From the NCBI GenBank assembly GCA_903953805.1, contig CAJBLC010000007.1, positions 1 through 38,420 on the forward strand: DNA of 38,420 bases, in the 5' to 3' direction. The translations under genes and the position numbers were made by a program. The notes below the pieces were generated by a model, which saw only the letters and a list, made by a program, of their open reading frames with translations, had not been told where the DNA came from and ran no database searches. This DNA is from an uncultured Actinomycetes bacterium. Its GTDB lineage: Bacteria; Actinomycetota; Actinomycetes; Nanopelagicales; Nanopelagicaceae. This document shows positions 8,193 through 16,475 of this stretch, piece by piece (position 1 is the first letter of the stretch; each line of letters opens with the position of its first letter).

Positions 8193-9137
8193 ATGGAGAT
8201 GCGCCGGCTAGGTAATTCGGGTCTAGAAGTTTCACGACTTGGACTTGGCACGATGACCTGGGGTCGCGATACCGATGAGCACGAGGCGGCTGATCAACTT
8301 CGCACCTTTCGTGAGGCTGGTGGCAATTTCCTCGATACTGCAGCCTCATACGGCGATGGCGATAGCGAACGAGTTCTTGGTGGATTTCTTGGCACTCTGA
8401 TCGATCGCTCTGAGCTCGTCATTGCGACGAAGGCCGGTCTCTCATTTCGGGAGCCAGGGCGTCGATATAACAACTCGCGTTCAAATCTTCTCTCGGAACT
8501 CGATGGATCCCTCTCTCGACTCGGAGTGGATCACATTGATTTATGGCAGGTGCAAGGGTGGGATGAAGAGACTCCCTTAGAAGAGACTCTCTCAGCGATG
8601 GATCATGCAGTGGCATCTGGCAAGGTGAGATACGTTGGATTTTCCAATATCAACGGTTGGCAATTGGCACGGACCGCAACTCTTCAGAATCCGCTCTTTG
8701 GCAAGTCTCCAATAACATCTATTCAATCCGAGTATTCACTTCTCAATCGCTCGATCGAGGATGAAGTTCTTCCAGCGAGCTTTGAATTAGGAGTAGGAGT
8801 ACTTGCTTGGTCTCCATTAGGACGTGGCGTCCTGACTGGAAAGTATCGGAATGGAACACCTTCAGACTCTCGTGGCGCAAGCCCACACTTTGCCGAGTTC
8901 ATCTCCCCTTACCTCGATGATCGAAGTCGTTCGATTGTCGAAGCAGTTTCGGTTGCTGCAGAGGGGTTGGGTTACGCGCCCTTAGAGGTGGCGCTAGCGT
9001 GGGTTCGAGATGGTGGAAATATCGCTAGCTGCATTGTGGGCGCTAGAACTGGTGCTCAATTACGAGGCGCCCTCACAGCAGAAGAAATCTCACTCCCTGA
9101 TCCGGTGCGCCAAGCTTTGGATGAGATCTCAGCCTAA
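8193..9137 (+). CDS. Aldo/keto reductase family protein with His-to-Gln catalytic substitution
   Basis: Predicted NADPH-linked oxidoreductase, a TIM barrel of 314 residues. The N-terminus MRRLGNSGLEVSRLGLGTMTWG and the C-terminal cofactor-binding segment (IASCIVGART) are typical. Of the usual catalytic tetrad, Asp48 and Tyr53 (NFLDTAASYG) and Lys80 (VIATKAG) are present. The histidine position in DLWQVQGWD is Gln121, codon CAA. Start chosen at ATG 8193, since an upstream reading of the frame would cross the divergent promoter region; ATG 8199 is an alternative. The gene faces the M20 peptidase with only 5 nt between stop codons. Substrate unknown. Confidence 0.88.
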   Translation: MEMRRLGNSGLEVSRLGLGTMTWGRDTDEHEAADQLRTFREAGGNFLDTAASYGDGDSERVLGGFLGTLIDRSELVIATKAGLSFREPGRRYNNSRSNLLSELDGSLSRLGVDHIDLWQVQGWDEETPLEETLSAMDHAVASGKVRYVGFSNINGWQLARTATLQNPLFGKSPITSIQSEYSLLNRSIEDEVLPASFELGVGVLAWSPLGRGVLTGKYRNGTPSDSRGASPHFAEFISPYLDDRSRSIVEAVSVAAEGLGYAPLEVALAWVRDGGNIASCIVGARTGAQLRGALTAEEISLPDPVRQALDEISA

Positions 9138-9142
9138 TTTTT

Positions 9143-10492
9143 TTATGAGTTCGATAGGAACCTGGCGAGAGTTCGCACGCCAAAGATCAAACCATCAATA
9201 GGAATACGTTCATCAACGCCATGAAAGAGCGCGAAGAAATCCAATTCTTGAGGGAGTCGAACTGGGCTATAGCCATAACCAATGATCCCAAGGTCTGAGA
9301 GCGCTTTATTATCTGTTCCACCACTCATCAAATATGGAACTGGTACTCCATCAGGATCTTCAGCGAGAATGGCAGCACACATCGCCTCAACGAGCGGACC
9401 TTCAAAGTCAACTTCGAGTGCCTTATCTCGAACCAATACTTCAATAGATGCATCGGTGCCGGTTAACTCCCGAAGCGTCTCTTCGAGCTCGTGCTCAAAA
9501 CCAGGTAGGAATCTTCCATCGATTACTGCCGATGCCGATCCTGGAATTACATTCGCCTTGTAGCCACCCTCCAGCATCGTTGGATTGGCAGTATTTTGAA
9601 CTGTGGCCCCCATCATGCGAGCGGCGCCACCAATGTGTTTGAGGAGCGGACGAGGATTTGCTGGATCGTATTTCTCTCCGACGAGTTCTGCGATTTTGGA
9701 GAAGAATTTTGAACCAGTCTTGGTTTCGCGCGCAGGCCATTGATACTCGCCGATACGAGAAACAGCGCGGGCAAGTTTGGTAATCGCATTTGCAGGATTG
9801 ATGAAGGATCCATGTCCCGCATCCCCCGTTGCAGTGAGTTGCATCCATTGGATGCCCTTCTCTGCTGTCTCAACAAAATAGAGACGATGTCCACCAGTTA
9901 TTGTTACGGAAAATCCGCCAACTTCAGAGATCGCCTCTGTATATCCCTCGAAGATCTCTGGTCGATTCTTTACTAACCAGCGGGAGCCGTAGACGCTTCC
10001 GGCCTCCTCGTCAGCGAAGAAGATTAAGAGAATATTGCGTGGTGGTGTGTAACCAGCCCTGGCCCACGCGCGGACGACAGCCAAGAACATAGCATCGCCA
10101 TCCTTCATATCTACAGCGCCGCGTCCCCAGATATATCCATCCTTGATGACCCCACCAAAAGGATCAACACTCCAGTCTGCGGCATTGGCAGGAACCACAT
10201 CGAGATGGCCGTGCACAACGAGCCCTCCGCGAGTTTGGTCTACACCAGGAATGCGAGCGACAACATTGAGACGATTAGGTGCCGTCTCGATGATCTCGGA
10301 TTCGATACCAACTTCAGCCAACTTAGCTGCAACATACTCAGCTACTGCTTTCTCATCGCCCTTGCCCTCGCCGTGGTTCACACTTGGAATCTGGATAAGT
10401 TCCTGCAGGAGGGTCACCACATCAGATTCCATCTCGGCCATCTGATCGGAAGTGAGGTTGTATTCATTCGCTGCTGATGGGGCTGTGCTCAT
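9143..10492 (-). CDS. M20-family metallopeptidase/deacylase
   Basis: Zinc-dependent hydrolase of 449 residues in the DapE/ArgE/Acy1/CPG2 family, likely a cytosolic dipeptidase or N-acyl amino-acid hydrolase. Metal and catalytic motifs: VVHGHLDVVP near residue 93 (His and Asp), GRGAVDMKDG near 130 (bridging Asp), FADEEAGS near 160 (catalytic Glu pair), AISEVGG near 188, and C-terminal FHGVDERI (His). A lid or dimerisation domain occupies about 200-330. No signal peptide is present. It stands alone on the minus strand between the reductase and tRNA-Leu, so no operon context gives the substrate. A promoter is not obvious; AAGATT lies 5 nt before the ATG. Confidence 0.9.
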   Translation of the reverse strand: MSTAPSAANEYNLTSDQMAEMESDVVTLLQELIQIPSVNHGEGKGDEKAVAEYVAAKLAEVGIESEIIETAPNRLNVVARIPGVDQTRGGLVVHGHLDVVPANAADWSVDPFGGVIKDGYIWGRGAVDMKDGDAMFLAVVRAWARAGYTPPRNILLIFFADEEAGSVYGSRWLVKNRPEIFEGYTEAISEVGGFSVTITGGHRLYFVETAEKGIQWMQLTATGDAGHGSFINPANAITKLARAVSRIGEYQWPARETKTGSKFFSKIAELVGEKYDPANPRPLLKHIGGAARMMGATVQNTANPTMLEGGYKANVIPGSASAVIDGRFLPGFEHELEETLRELTGTDASIEVLVRDKALEVDFEGPLVEAMCAAILAEDPDGVPVPYLMSGGTDNKALSDLGIIGYGYSPVRLPQELDFFALFHGVDERIPIDGLIFGVRTLARFLSNS

Positions 10493-10520
10493 GGCTCAAT
10501 CTTGCCTCAAAAGCTCTCCA

Positions 10521-10550
10521 TTTCCCACGAATCAAAGAGATTGCTATATT
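10521..10550 (+). promoter_or_regulatory. Putative promoter of tRNA-Leu (and tk)
   Basis: TATATT at 10545-10550 is a good -10 hexamer. TTTCCC at 10521-10526 is a weak -35 with 18-nt spacing. Transcription would begin about 35 nt before the tRNA. It is the only good -10 in the 98-nt gap between the peptidase gene and the tRNA. Confidence 0.4.
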
Positions 10551-10560
10551 TCACCACTGG

Positions 10561-10580
10561 CCAGCGAAGTGATTCGCAGG
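10561..10580 (+). other. Hairpin in the 5' leader of tRNA-Leu
   Basis: CCA-GCGAA-GTGA-TTCGC-AGG folds as a 5-bp stem with a GNRA-type GUGA tetraloop, extended by an A.A mismatch and two further C-G pairs. It ends 10 nt before the mature tRNA 5' end. It could stabilise the pre-tRNA or influence RNase P access; it may also be incidental. Confidence 0.4.
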
Positions 10581-10590
10581 AACCACACTC

Positions 10591-10674
10591 GTCCGGGTGG
10601 CGGAATTGGCAGACGCGCTAGCTTGAGGTGCTAGTTCTCGCAAGGGATTCGGGGTTCAAGTCCCCGTTCGGACA
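10591..10674 (+). tRNA. tRNA-Leu (anticodon GAG)
   Basis: Complete class II cloverleaf. Acceptor GTCCGGG (10591-10597) pairs with TTCGGAC (10667-10673) including two G.T pairs, and the discriminator is A (10674). The anticodon stem CTAGC/GCTAG encloses the loop TTGAGGT with anticodon GAG at 10625-10627, reading CTC and CTT codons. A long variable arm and the T-arm CGGGG-TTCAAGT-CCCCG follow. The 3' CCA is not encoded (the next bases are CACA). Confidence 0.97.
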
Positions 10675-10706
10675 CAAGTACGTGAGCGATAGGGCAGGAT
10701 ACGGCC

Positions 10707-11351
10707 ATGGCTGAATTGACCTACTACTGCGGCACCATGGATAGCGGAAAGTCCACGCTTGCCCTCCAGACAGCCCACAATCACCAAAGTCGCGGTCGCA
10801 GCGGCGTCATCTTCACCAATAAGGATCGCGGCGGTCCAGGAATGATCACCAGCCGCCTAGGTCTCAAGAGTGAGGCAATAGAAGTCAGCCAAGGATTCGA
10901 TCTTCACAAATTTGTGGTCGATATGTTGAGCCGGGGCGAGCGTGTTGATTTCATTATCAGCGATGAGACTCAATTCTTTGAGGCAGAGCAGATTGAACAA
11001 TTGGCTCGAATTGTCGATGGCTTAGGGATCGATGTTTATGCCTTTGGCATCCTTACAGATTTTCGAACGAAGATGTTTCCTGGATCCGCACGACTTGTGG
11101 AATTAGCTGATCGAGTCCTCCCTCTTCAAGTGGAAGCGCTCTGTTGGTGTGGCGAACGAGCTACCCACAATGCCCGCGTTGCCTATGGGCAGATGATTAC
11201 TGAAGGCGAACAAGTTGTCGTTGGTGACACCGAGGATCCTGATGCGATCGGTTACGAAGTTCTTTGTCGTCGCCACCATATGCGTCAGGTTACGAGTCGA
11301 TCAGCCCGCGCAGCACGAGCCGAACCACTCCCCTTTCAGGGAATTGAGTAG
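10707..11351 (+). CDS. tdk: Thymidine kinase (type II, TK1-like)
   Basis: Phosphorylates thymidine to dTMP in nucleoside salvage; 214 residues. The P-loop GTMDSGKST is at 9-17, the Walker B/catalytic segment is ISDETQFF near 88-95, and the C-terminal lasso and zinc region shows CWCGERATHNARVAYG and CRRHH. It follows tRNA-Leu by 32 nt and could be transcribed with it. AGGA seven nt before the ATG is a plausible ribosome binding site. It ends 6 nt from the convergent DUF554 gene. Presence suggests use of external deoxynucleosides. Confidence 0.95.
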   Translation: MAELTYYCGTMDSGKSTLALQTAHNHQSRGRSGVIFTNKDRGGPGMITSRLGLKSEAIEVSQGFDLHKFVVDMLSRGERVDFIISDETQFFEAEQIEQLARIVDGLGIDVYAFGILTDFRTKMFPGSARLVELADRVLPLQVEALCWCGERATHNARVAYGQMITEGEQVVVGDTEDPDAIGYEVLCRRHHMRQVTSRSARAARAEPLPFQGIE

Positions 11352-11357
11352 CTTTCT

Positions 11358-12092
11358 TTAAAACCAGTAATGGGCCGCTGTAGCGATTACTGGCGCAAAG
11401 AAGATGGCGGGCAAAAGATCCCCAACAGAGATCACTTTAATTTCCAACACTCGAAGACTGATTCCCACCAAGAGAACTCCGCCAACTGCCGTCATCGCTC
11501 CCACTTGATAGGCGTTCATGACATTTCCAAGGCCTAGCCCTGCGACAGTCCAGATTCCTTGATAGATGCCGACTGGAATGAAAGAGAAGGCCACGCCCCA
11601 GCCGAATGTTGCCCCAAAGGCGATGGAGGTTATGCAGTCGAGTGTGCTCTTGAGAATAAGTTGTTGATGGCCATTTCCCATGCCATCAGAGATAGAACCC
11701 AAAATCGCGAGAGGTCCAATGGCAAAGAGAAGTGAGGCTGCCATGAAACCATCTAAGAATGAACCTTGTTCACCTCGCGAGAATCGAGTTCGCAAGCGAA
11801 TTCCGAATCGCTCAAGGCGATCTTCAATCTGCAAGATGGAGCCGCATAGTGCTCCAAGAAGAAGTGAGGCGAGAACTGTAAGAATCGTCCAGCCCTTAGG
11901 TAGAGATGAGATGAAACTTGGATTCCAAATCTCTCTCAGAGCATCAACAGCGGCAAGCATCGTGACGCATCCCAATGCATCGGTGATTAAACGACGAGTT
12001 TTCTCAGGGATGCGATTTCCAAAGAGAACGCCGAGCGCACTGCCACCTGCGATTCCGAGAATATTGAGGAGCGTTCCAAAACCCACAAACAT
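11358..12092 (-). CDS. DUF554 family membrane protein
   Basis: Integral membrane protein of 244 residues, function uncertain. The N-terminal segment GTLLNILGIAGGSALGVLFG is a glycine-rich helix typical of DUF554 (YdfK/YqgA-like). About six hydrophobic segments follow, including two long glycine-rich ones in the C-terminal half. Its ATG overlaps the uppP stop (ATGA), so it is co-translated as the last gene of ABC-ung-uppP-DUF554. Transport is often guessed for this family, but nothing here identifies a substrate. Confidence 0.85.
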   Translation of the reverse strand: MFVGFGTLLNILGIAGGSALGVLFGNRIPEKTRRLITDALGCVTMLAAVDALREIWNPSFISSLPKGWTILTVLASLLLGALCGSILQIEDRLERFGIRLRTRFSRGEQGSFLDGFMAASLLFAIGPLAILGSISDGMGNGHQQLILKSTLDCITSIAFGATFGWGVAFSFIPVGIYQGIWTVAGLGLGNVMNAYQVGAMTAVGGVLLVGISLRVLEIKVISVGDLLPAIFFAPVIATAAHYWF

Positions 12093-12970
12093 CAGCCAAA
12101 GAGCCCAAATCTAATGATGGAGATCAGGCCAACTGCTAGGCAGTAGAGAGCAAAGGGGCGGAGTGAATTGCTCTTGAAGTATCGAACTAAGAATTTTACG
12201 GAGATGAATGTGGCGATAAAGGCAGCAAGAGTTCCCGCCAAAAGTGGTCCTTGCGATGCTGAGGCGATCGCTCCATGATGGAGAAGCTTGGGAAGCTTCA
12301 CAATGGAAGCACCGAGAATTGCTGGAAAGGCCAAAAGGAAGGCAAAGTCTGCAGCAATTGAACGTGACAATCCTCTGAGCATTCCAAAGCTGATAGATAC
12401 ACCGAACCGGGAAATACCAGCGAAGAGCGCAGTGCTCTCTCCTACTCCAACGACGAAAGCTTGACCTATGGAGACCCGCTCAACGATTGCCGCATCCGAG
12501 TCCTTGGCATGCACATGTGGGTGGCGGCGTTCGGTAAGGCGCTCAACACTGAAAAGTATGAGGCCGTTGACCGCAAGAAATATCGCGGCGAGAACCGGCT
12601 TTCCAAAATTTCGCTCAAATAACTTGTTGAGGAGGAGGCCAATGATGGCAACTGGAATTGTTCCAACAACAAGGCGGGTTAATAGTGGGAGCCCTGATCC
12701 TGGATTCGTAGATTTGCGGAGTCCTTGAATGGCTGATTGAAGGATAGTGATCCATCGACTTCCAAAGACAATAAAGAGAGCAATCGCACTTGCAAGGTGA
12801 AATGCCACCGCTACCAGCAAATATTGCGGATCCGCAGCAAAGGTCTTCCAGGAACCTCCTAGCCAGGCCGGTACGAGTACCGCATGACCCAGGCTGGAAA
12901 CGGGAAATAGTTCTGTAATCCCCTGAAGGAGGCCAATAACTATTGATTGCAGATATGTGAAATGGAACAT
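12092..12970 (-). CDS. uppP: Undecaprenyl-diphosphatase UppP (BacA)
   Basis: Membrane enzyme that recycles undecaprenyl pyrophosphate to the monophosphate carrier for peptidoglycan synthesis. It is 292 residues with about eight hydrophobic segments. The two family motifs are visible: GITELFPVSSLGHAVL near residues 17-32 (Glu20 and the SSxGH histidine) and FAGISRFGVSISFG near 185 (catalytic Ser-Arg region). TAGAGT lies 6 nt before the ATG and overlaps the ung stop, so an internal leaderless promoter is likely. It ends in a 3-nt overlap with the DUF554 gene. Confidence 0.95.
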   Translation of the reverse strand: MFHFTYLQSIVIGLLQGITELFPVSSLGHAVLVPAWLGGSWKTFAADPQYLLVAVAFHLASAIALFIVFGSRWITILQSAIQGLRKSTNPGSGLPLLTRLVVGTIPVAIIGLLLNKLFERNFGKPVLAAIFLAVNGLILFSVERLTERRHPHVHAKDSDAAIVERVSIGQAFVVGVGESTALFAGISRFGVSISFGMLRGLSRSIAADFAFLLAFPAILGASIVKLPKLLHHGAIASASQGPLLAGTLAAFIATFISVKFLVRYFKSNSLRPFALYCLAVGLISIIRFGLFG

Positions 12971-12976
12971 GCGCTG

Positions 12977-12982
12977 ACTCTA
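12977..12982 (-). promoter_or_regulatory. Putative internal leaderless -10 element of uppP
   Basis: Minus-strand TAGAGT lies 6 nt before the uppP ATG (12970), and its TAG is also the ung stop codon. It is one of the recurrent TAnnnT elements of this window. Confidence 0.4.
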
Positions 12983-13624
12983 CAACCTCCAATTTATGGG
13001 CGAGATTCCCGCGCCGATCAGCCTTTCATTAGTGGTGGAGAAAGGTTTACTTCCGAAGAATCCTCGATAGGCGCTCAAGGGGCTTGGGTGTGGTGATGCA
13101 ACCGTCATCTCTTTACCAAAGAATTTTTGATAATCAAGCGCTTTCTTTCCCCAAAGTACCCCCACAATCTTCGGAGATGAGAGTGAAGCAAGGAGGTGAT
13201 GCGAAACTTCTTCCCAACCAATTCCCTGATGAGTGAGCGATACCCCACTTTTACATGTGAGGATTGGGTTAAGAAGGAGAACGCCTTCCTCCATCCATCG
13301 TGAAAGATCCCCTGATGGCGGTTCTGGAAACCCCAAATCGTCGACGTATTCTTTTAAGATATTTCTTAACGTAGGCGGTCTGACAGATATCTCTTGAGGA
13401 ATTGAGAAAGCTACACCGGTAGCGTGACGTGGATCTGGATAAGGATCTTGTCCAAGGATGACCACCTTCACTTTTTCGGGTGGAATATTGAGAGCCGCAA
13501 AGACATTTTCAATCTTCGGATTTATTGATTCCTTGTCCACGTGACGGGAGATCGTCGCAAGAGTCGGTTTTATCTCCCCTAATATCCCCTGCCATGGCTC
13601 GGGAACATAACTAAAGAGATCCAT
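12980..13624 (-). CDS. ung: Uracil-DNA glycosylase (family 1)
   Basis: Removes uracil from DNA to start base-excision repair; 214 residues. Motif A GQDPYPD with catalytic Asp60 and motif B HPSPLS near residue 180 are present. The proline after GQDPY, in place of the E. coli histidine, and the following HATG are what I would expect of actinobacterial Ung. The start lies 8 nt after the ABC ATPase stop, so both are probably on one transcript. Confidence 0.95.
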   Translation of the reverse strand: MDLFSYVPEPWQGILGEIKPTLATISRHVDKESINPKIENVFAALNIPPEKVKVVILGQDPYPDPRHATGVAFSIPQEISVRPPTLRNILKEYVDDLGFPEPPSGDLSRWMEEGVLLLNPILTCKSGVSLTHQGIGWEEVSHHLLASLSSPKIVGVLWGKKALDYQKFFGKEMTVASPHPSPLSAYRGFFGSKPFSTTNERLIGAGISPINWRL

Positions 13625-13632
13625 GCAATCAG

Positions 13633-14415
13633 TTACCTAGCGCGAGCGAAGTATCGACCATCTGCCTTATGTAGTGAGATCTCGACACCATATGCCAGCG
13701 TCAGATGTTCTTCTGTTATGACCGAGTCGATCGGTCCCATGGAAACAGGTAGACCATTTCGAAGCAAGAGAGCATGAGTTGTTCCATGAGGGATCTCTTC
13801 AAGATGGTGAGTAACGATCACTGTTGCTGGTGCTGCAGGGTCAAGAGCAAGGACATCGAGGCGTTTAAGGAGATCCTCGCGACCCGCAAGATCGAGTCCA
13901 GCCGCAGGTTCATCAAGAAGTAGCAACTCTGGATTAGACATCATCGAGCGCGCAATGAGGGCTCGCTTCTTCTCGCCTTCGCTGAGTGTTGAGAAAGTTC
14001 GATCTTTCAATTCTCGGATACCCAATGTCGTCAATAAGCCCATCGCTCTGGATTCGTCCCATAGATCGTAACTCTCTGTCCAACGACCGATGATTGCATA
14101 GGCTGAACTCATAACGAGATCCAACACCTTTTCATCGTCTGGGATCGAGGCCAAGAGACTATTTGTGGTGAGTCCTATTCGTGTACGAAGTTCGAATACA
14201 TCGACGTTACCGAGTTTCTCATCGAGAATAAAGACGTCACCATGAGATGGATGGATGTAAGTAGCCATGAGATTGAGAGAGGTGGTCTTGCCTGCTCCAT
14301 TAGGACCAACGATCACCCAACGTTCAGTTGGTTGGATGGAAAGCGAGATTGGACCCAGGATATTTTTGCCCTCGCGTATCACCGATACATCTTTGAATTC
14401 GATTACGGGGCTCAC
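13633..14415 (-). CDS. ABC transporter ATP-binding protein, no permease nearby
   Basis: ATPase subunit of 260 residues with Walker A GPNGAGKTTS near residue 38, Q-loop region LRTRIGLTTNS, signature LSEGEKKR near 143, Walker B LLLLDEPAAGLD near 163 and the H-loop histidine in VTHHLEE. The closest style is ModF/YlmA-like single-domain ATPases. No membrane partner is adjacent, so it either pairs with a distant permease or acts without one. Start is GTG 14415 with TATCTT 8 nt before it. It diverges from serB and is followed by ung and uppP. Confidence 0.9.
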   Translation of the reverse strand: MSPVIEFKDVSVIREGKNILGPISLSIQPTERWVIVGPNGAGKTTSLNLMATYIHPSHGDVFILDEKLGNVDVFELRTRIGLTTNSLLASIPDDEKVLDLVMSSAYAIIGRWTESYDLWDESRAMGLLTTLGIRELKDRTFSTLSEGEKKRALIARSMMSNPELLLLDEPAAGLDLAGREDLLKRLDVLALDPAAPATVIVTHHLEEIPHGTTHALLLRNGLPVSMGPIDSVITEEHLTLAYGVEISLHKADGRYFARAR

Positions 14416-14423
14416 AGAAGTGA

Positions 14424-14429
14424 AAGATA
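14424..14429 (-). promoter_or_regulatory. Putative leaderless -10 element of the ABC ATPase gene
   Basis: Minus-strand TATCTT ends 8 nt before the GTG start at 14415, in the 50-nt divergent region shared with serB. Confidence 0.45.
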
Positions 14430-14453
14430 CCGCCTAGCCCGCCTCAGAGGCGC

Positions 14454-14459
14454 TAACCT
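14454..14459 (+). promoter_or_regulatory. Putative leaderless -10 element of serB
   Basis: TAACCT lies 6 nt before the serB GTG (14466). No purine-rich ribosome binding site is present between them, in keeping with a leaderless start. Confidence 0.45.
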
Positions 14460-14465
14460 CACCCA

Positions 14466-15608
14466 GTGAGCCTCGCTACAAAATACACTGGATTAATCCT
14501 CGCCTCAGGCGCTCTGGACGGAGATCCCACAGACTCTCTTCTTGAAGTGCTCTCCCCCTTCAAGATTCGCATTCTTGACTCCTCGCTCTTAACAATCCGC
14601 GACAGATTTATCTTCTCGCTTTTGATCGAGCTCAGCCCTGATCATCAGGAGGCCATAGCATCCGATCTTGACGCGCTCACCGCTCTAGGGAAGGTCGATG
14701 TCGCTTACGATTTCACCGCCTTCGCATTAACTCCAAGAATCGGAAGACCTTTCACTCTTGTGCTCGCCTCCTCGGAGATAAACCCGTCAACCCTCTTGCG
14801 CTTCACTAAAGAGATATCAAAGGTTGGTGTGATCTCTGAACTCAAGACAAATCATGAAGAGAATTTCATCGTTTCAAAGATCACATTCACATCGGAGGGC
14901 GCCGTAGAAATATTGCGGGAAGCCATCTCTCCCATAGCAAAAGAAGAGAAGATCTCTGCTTCGATCTTAGAGTCGGATGCGCTGACGGTTGGCAACGAAG
15001 CCTGTCTCTTTGATATGGATTCAACATTTATCAATGAGGAAGTAATCGATGTGCTCGCGAAGATTGCTGGTGTTGGCGATCAGGTTGCCGATATAACAGA
15101 GAGGGCGATGAAGGGTGAACTTGACTTCGAACAGTCCCTCAGAGCCCGAGTTGCTTTGTTAAAAGATCAACCGATTTCGATCATCGAGGAAGCTCGCTCC
15201 CAGATCTCCTTCACAACAGGCGCTGTTGAATTCGTAAATGCGCTCCATAAGCGAGGAGCAAAGGTCGGGATAGTTTCCGGTGGCTTCCATGATGTGATCG
15301 ATGAATTTCTTAAGCCCTTAGATCTTGAGCTCGTCCAAGCAAATCGGTTTGAGATTGTCGATGGCAAGCTCACAGGAGAAGTCCAAGGAGATGTTGTTGA
15401 TCGCGCTGCGAAGCGAATGGTCCTTCAATCTTTTGGAGCAGACGCGACCCGAACATTCGCAATCGGCGATGGTGCCAACGATATCGAGATGATTGAAAGC
15501 GCTGACTTTGGTATTGCCTTCATGGCTAAGCCAATGCTGATTGAAGCCGCAGATACAGCTCTCTTCGTGAGAGATTTACGGGCGATATTGCCTCTCCTGG
15601 GCTATTAA
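14466..15608 (+). CDS. serB: Phosphoserine phosphatase SerB (ACT-HAD)
   Basis: Final step of serine synthesis, hydrolysis of O-phosphoserine; 380 residues. The N-terminal about 165 residues read as two ACT-like regulatory domains, poorly conserved. The HAD phosphatase domain shows CLFDMDSTFINEE near 180 (nucleophile Asp), the cap with ITERAMKGELDF, VSGGFHDV near 275 and IGDGANDIEM near 335. GTG 14466 is the natural start after the TAACCT element. Its stop is 6 nt from the convergent hisG stop, leaving no room for a conventional terminator. Confidence 0.94.
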   Translation: MSLATKYTGLILASGALDGDPTDSLLEVLSPFKIRILDSSLLTIRDRFIFSLLIELSPDHQEAIASDLDALTALGKVDVAYDFTAFALTPRIGRPFTLVLASSEINPSTLLRFTKEISKVGVISELKTNHEENFIVSKITFTSEGAVEILREAISPIAKEEKISASILESDALTVGNEACLFDMDSTFINEEVIDVLAKIAGVGDQVADITERAMKGELDFEQSLRARVALLKDQPISIIEEARSQISFTTGAVEFVNALHKRGAKVGIVSGGFHDVIDEFLKPLDLELVQANRFEIVDGKLTGEVQGDVVDRAAKRMVLQSFGADATRTFAIGDGANDIEMIESADFGIAFMAKPMLIEAADTALFVRDLRAILPLLGY

Positions 15609-15614
15609 TTCCGA

Positions 15615-16460
15615 TTAAAGACGACAGGCGTGGATATCTGTCACGAGAATTCCCCGCGCACCGACTCGCCAAAGGTCATCCAAAATACGGTTTACATCCT
15701 TCTTCTTGACCATTGCGCGAACCGCCGACCAGCCACTCTTCTGAAGCGGGGATACTGTTGGAGATTCAATTCCAGGAGTCATTGCGCAAGCCGCTTCAAG
15801 GAATTCGTGAGAGACGTCGTAATCCACCAGCACATATTGGCTAGCGATAACCACACCATTGAGTCGTCTGATAAAAGTCTCTATGGCCTCGTTGCGGATT
15901 GTTTTTTGACCTTCGATAACGATGGCTTCACTCTGAAGTAGTGGATCACCGAAGACACTCAACCCAGCTTGGCGTAGCGTGCCACCTGTTGATACGACAT
16001 CTGCAATCGCATCCGCGACTCCGAGGCGAATAGCACTCTCAACTGCTCCATCCAATCGCACAACAGTTGCCGCGATTTTCTTGTCAGAGAGATACTTCTC
16101 TAAGAGTCCTGGATAGGCAGTCGCAATTCGAAGTCCACTGAGGTCAGTCTCGGTGAGATCCTTCCCCGATGGAGCAGCAAACCTAAAAGTAGAATGGCCA
16201 AAATCCAGGGCCAAAATCTCTTTGGCATTAACACCAGAATCGATCAGTAAATCTCTACCAGTGATTCCTAATTCGAGCTCGCCCGATCCGACATAAATTG
16301 CGATATCTCTCGGGCGCAGGTAATAGAACTCGATATCGTTCTGAGGATCGATGAGAACAAGGTCTCGTACGTCAGATCGCTGGCGATAGCCCGCCTCTTT
16401 TAGCATGAGCGTAGCGCTCTCAGAGAGTGAGCCCTTATTCGGTACGGCGATCTTTAACAC
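15615..16460 (-). CDS. hisG: ATP phosphoribosyltransferase HisG (long form)
   Basis: First step of histidine synthesis, joining ATP and PRPP. The 281-residue protein is the long form with its own C-terminal ACT-like regulatory domain (KSGWSAVRAMVKKKDV to the end), so it needs no HisZ and should be feedback-inhibited by histidine. LKIAVPNKGSLSE at the N-terminus and the PRPP-binding segment DAIADVVSTGGTLRQAGL near 150-168 are visible. Start is GTG 16460, preceded by a strong GGGGGAG ribosome binding site 5 nt upstream. It is the last gene of the long minus-strand series, directly after hisE. Confidence 0.95.
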   Translation of the reverse strand: MLKIAVPNKGSLSESATLMLKEAGYRQRSDVRDLVLIDPQNDIEFYYLRPRDIAIYVGSGELELGITGRDLLIDSGVNAKEILALDFGHSTFRFAAPSGKDLTETDLSGLRIATAYPGLLEKYLSDKKIAATVVRLDGAVESAIRLGVADAIADVVSTGGTLRQAGLSVFGDPLLQSEAIVIEGQKTIRNEAIETFIRRLNGVVIASQYVLVDYDVSHEFLEAACAMTPGIESPTVSPLQKSGWSAVRAMVKKKDVNRILDDLWRVGARGILVTDIHACRL

Positions 16461-16475
16461 TTCTGCTCCCCCGTT

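Noticed and set aside
9084..9144. Possible intrinsic terminator after the aldo/keto reductase gene: GAAATCTCA/TGAGATCTC with a later run of seven T
   Set aside because: One mismatch, a loop of about 29 nt, and 7 nt between the stem and the T run; the hairpin lies wholly in coding sequence, so it is too weak to call.
9495..9848. Open frame with several Cys inside the M20 peptidase gene, same strand, other frame
   Set aside because: No ribosome binding site or recognisable domain, and the overlapping peptidase frame is clearly the real gene.
12615..12992. 125-codon frame overlapping the 5' part of uppP
   Set aside because: Composition is rich in Ser, Pro and Cys without domain signals, and the uppP frame has both catalytic motifs.
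12980..13624. Ung motif A reading GQDPYPD instead of GQDPYHG as a possible loss of function
   Set aside because: This form is what I would expect of actinobacterial Ung, and catalytic Asp60 and the HPSPLS motif are intact.
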